From Bimuria novae-zelandiae CBS 107.79 (Eukaryota; Ascomycota; Dothideomycetes; Pleosporales; Didymosphaeriaceae): DNA of 30,961 nucleotides. This document shows, one piece after another, positions 30,846 to 30,961 of this stretch (position 1 is its first letter; each line of letters starts with the position of its first letter). A model generated the notes under the pieces. It was not told the DNA's origin. It did not search any database and was given only the letters and a program-made list of their open reading frames with translations. Location: assembly GCA_010015655.1 (NCBI GenBank), contig ML976725.1:1-30961 (forward strand). Reading direction: 5' to 3'. A program made the position numbers and the translations under genes.

Positions 30846-30961
30846 ATTCGTGTAACAGGAACAATTGCTCGTCGACACGAGAAACCTTGGCCAGTCAGGA
30901 CAGGATCCGAGATCATCCGAAAACTGACACTCATCCATATCGGACCAATTTCGGATCTATC
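30846..30961. other. Normal-composition DNA at the right edge
   Basis: About 115 bp with balanced composition; too short to identify. It marks the right limit of the degraded block. Confidence 0.6.

Overview
The window reads as filamentous ascomycete nuclear DNA. Genes are well spaced, introns are short (about 45-65 nt, GTRNGY donors, CTRAC-like branch points, CAG/TAG acceptors), and products are fungal families (SIN component Cdc14, fungal rhodopsin-domain membrane protein, DUF4470/MYND protein, BTB protein, P450). A sharply bounded AT-rich block carries the C-to-T/G-to-A damage typical of repeat-induced point mutation (RIP). This fits Pezizomycotina, probably a dothideomycete; that placement is inference.

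Left part (1-23 kb), ordinary gene space: an edge-truncated unknown ORF (1-546, -); a BTB/POZ protein (1449-2483, -); Cdc14 with two introns (4130-5118, +); a seven-to-eight-helix PAP2/Aur1-like phosphatase with one intron (6521-7923, +); a divergent kinase-like protein (9159-10115, +); a cytochrome P450 with two introns and one in-frame TGA (10319-12127, -); an acidic conserved fungal protein with one intron (12603-13321, -); a 1220-residue DUF4470/MYND protein with three introns (15014-18834, +); a secreted M28 leucine aminopeptidase that is clearly broken (19327-20570, -); and a rhodopsin-domain membrane protein with one long intron (21521-22795, -). Neighbours share no evident pathway and no operon-like arrangement is seen.

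Right part (about 23.4-30.85 kb), a RIP-degraded transposon nest. The centrepiece is a structurally complete Ty1/copia LTR retrotransposon on the minus strand (24754-30012): 164-bp LTRs, 5-bp target duplication TTTAC, a primer-binding site complementary to the anticodon arm of initiator tRNA-Met, a polypurine tract, and a single gag-pol reading frame that keeps one phase over about 4.8 kb but is riddled with TAG/TAA codons and has lost its ATG. It sits inside older AT-rich remnants, including transposase-like and Gag-like fragments. The last ~115 bp return to normal composition.

I found no convincing undescribed system. The most informative signals are the three independent lesions in the aminopeptidase gene, the nonsense codon in the P450, and the way RIP changes in the LTRs pile up on the side facing the element interior.
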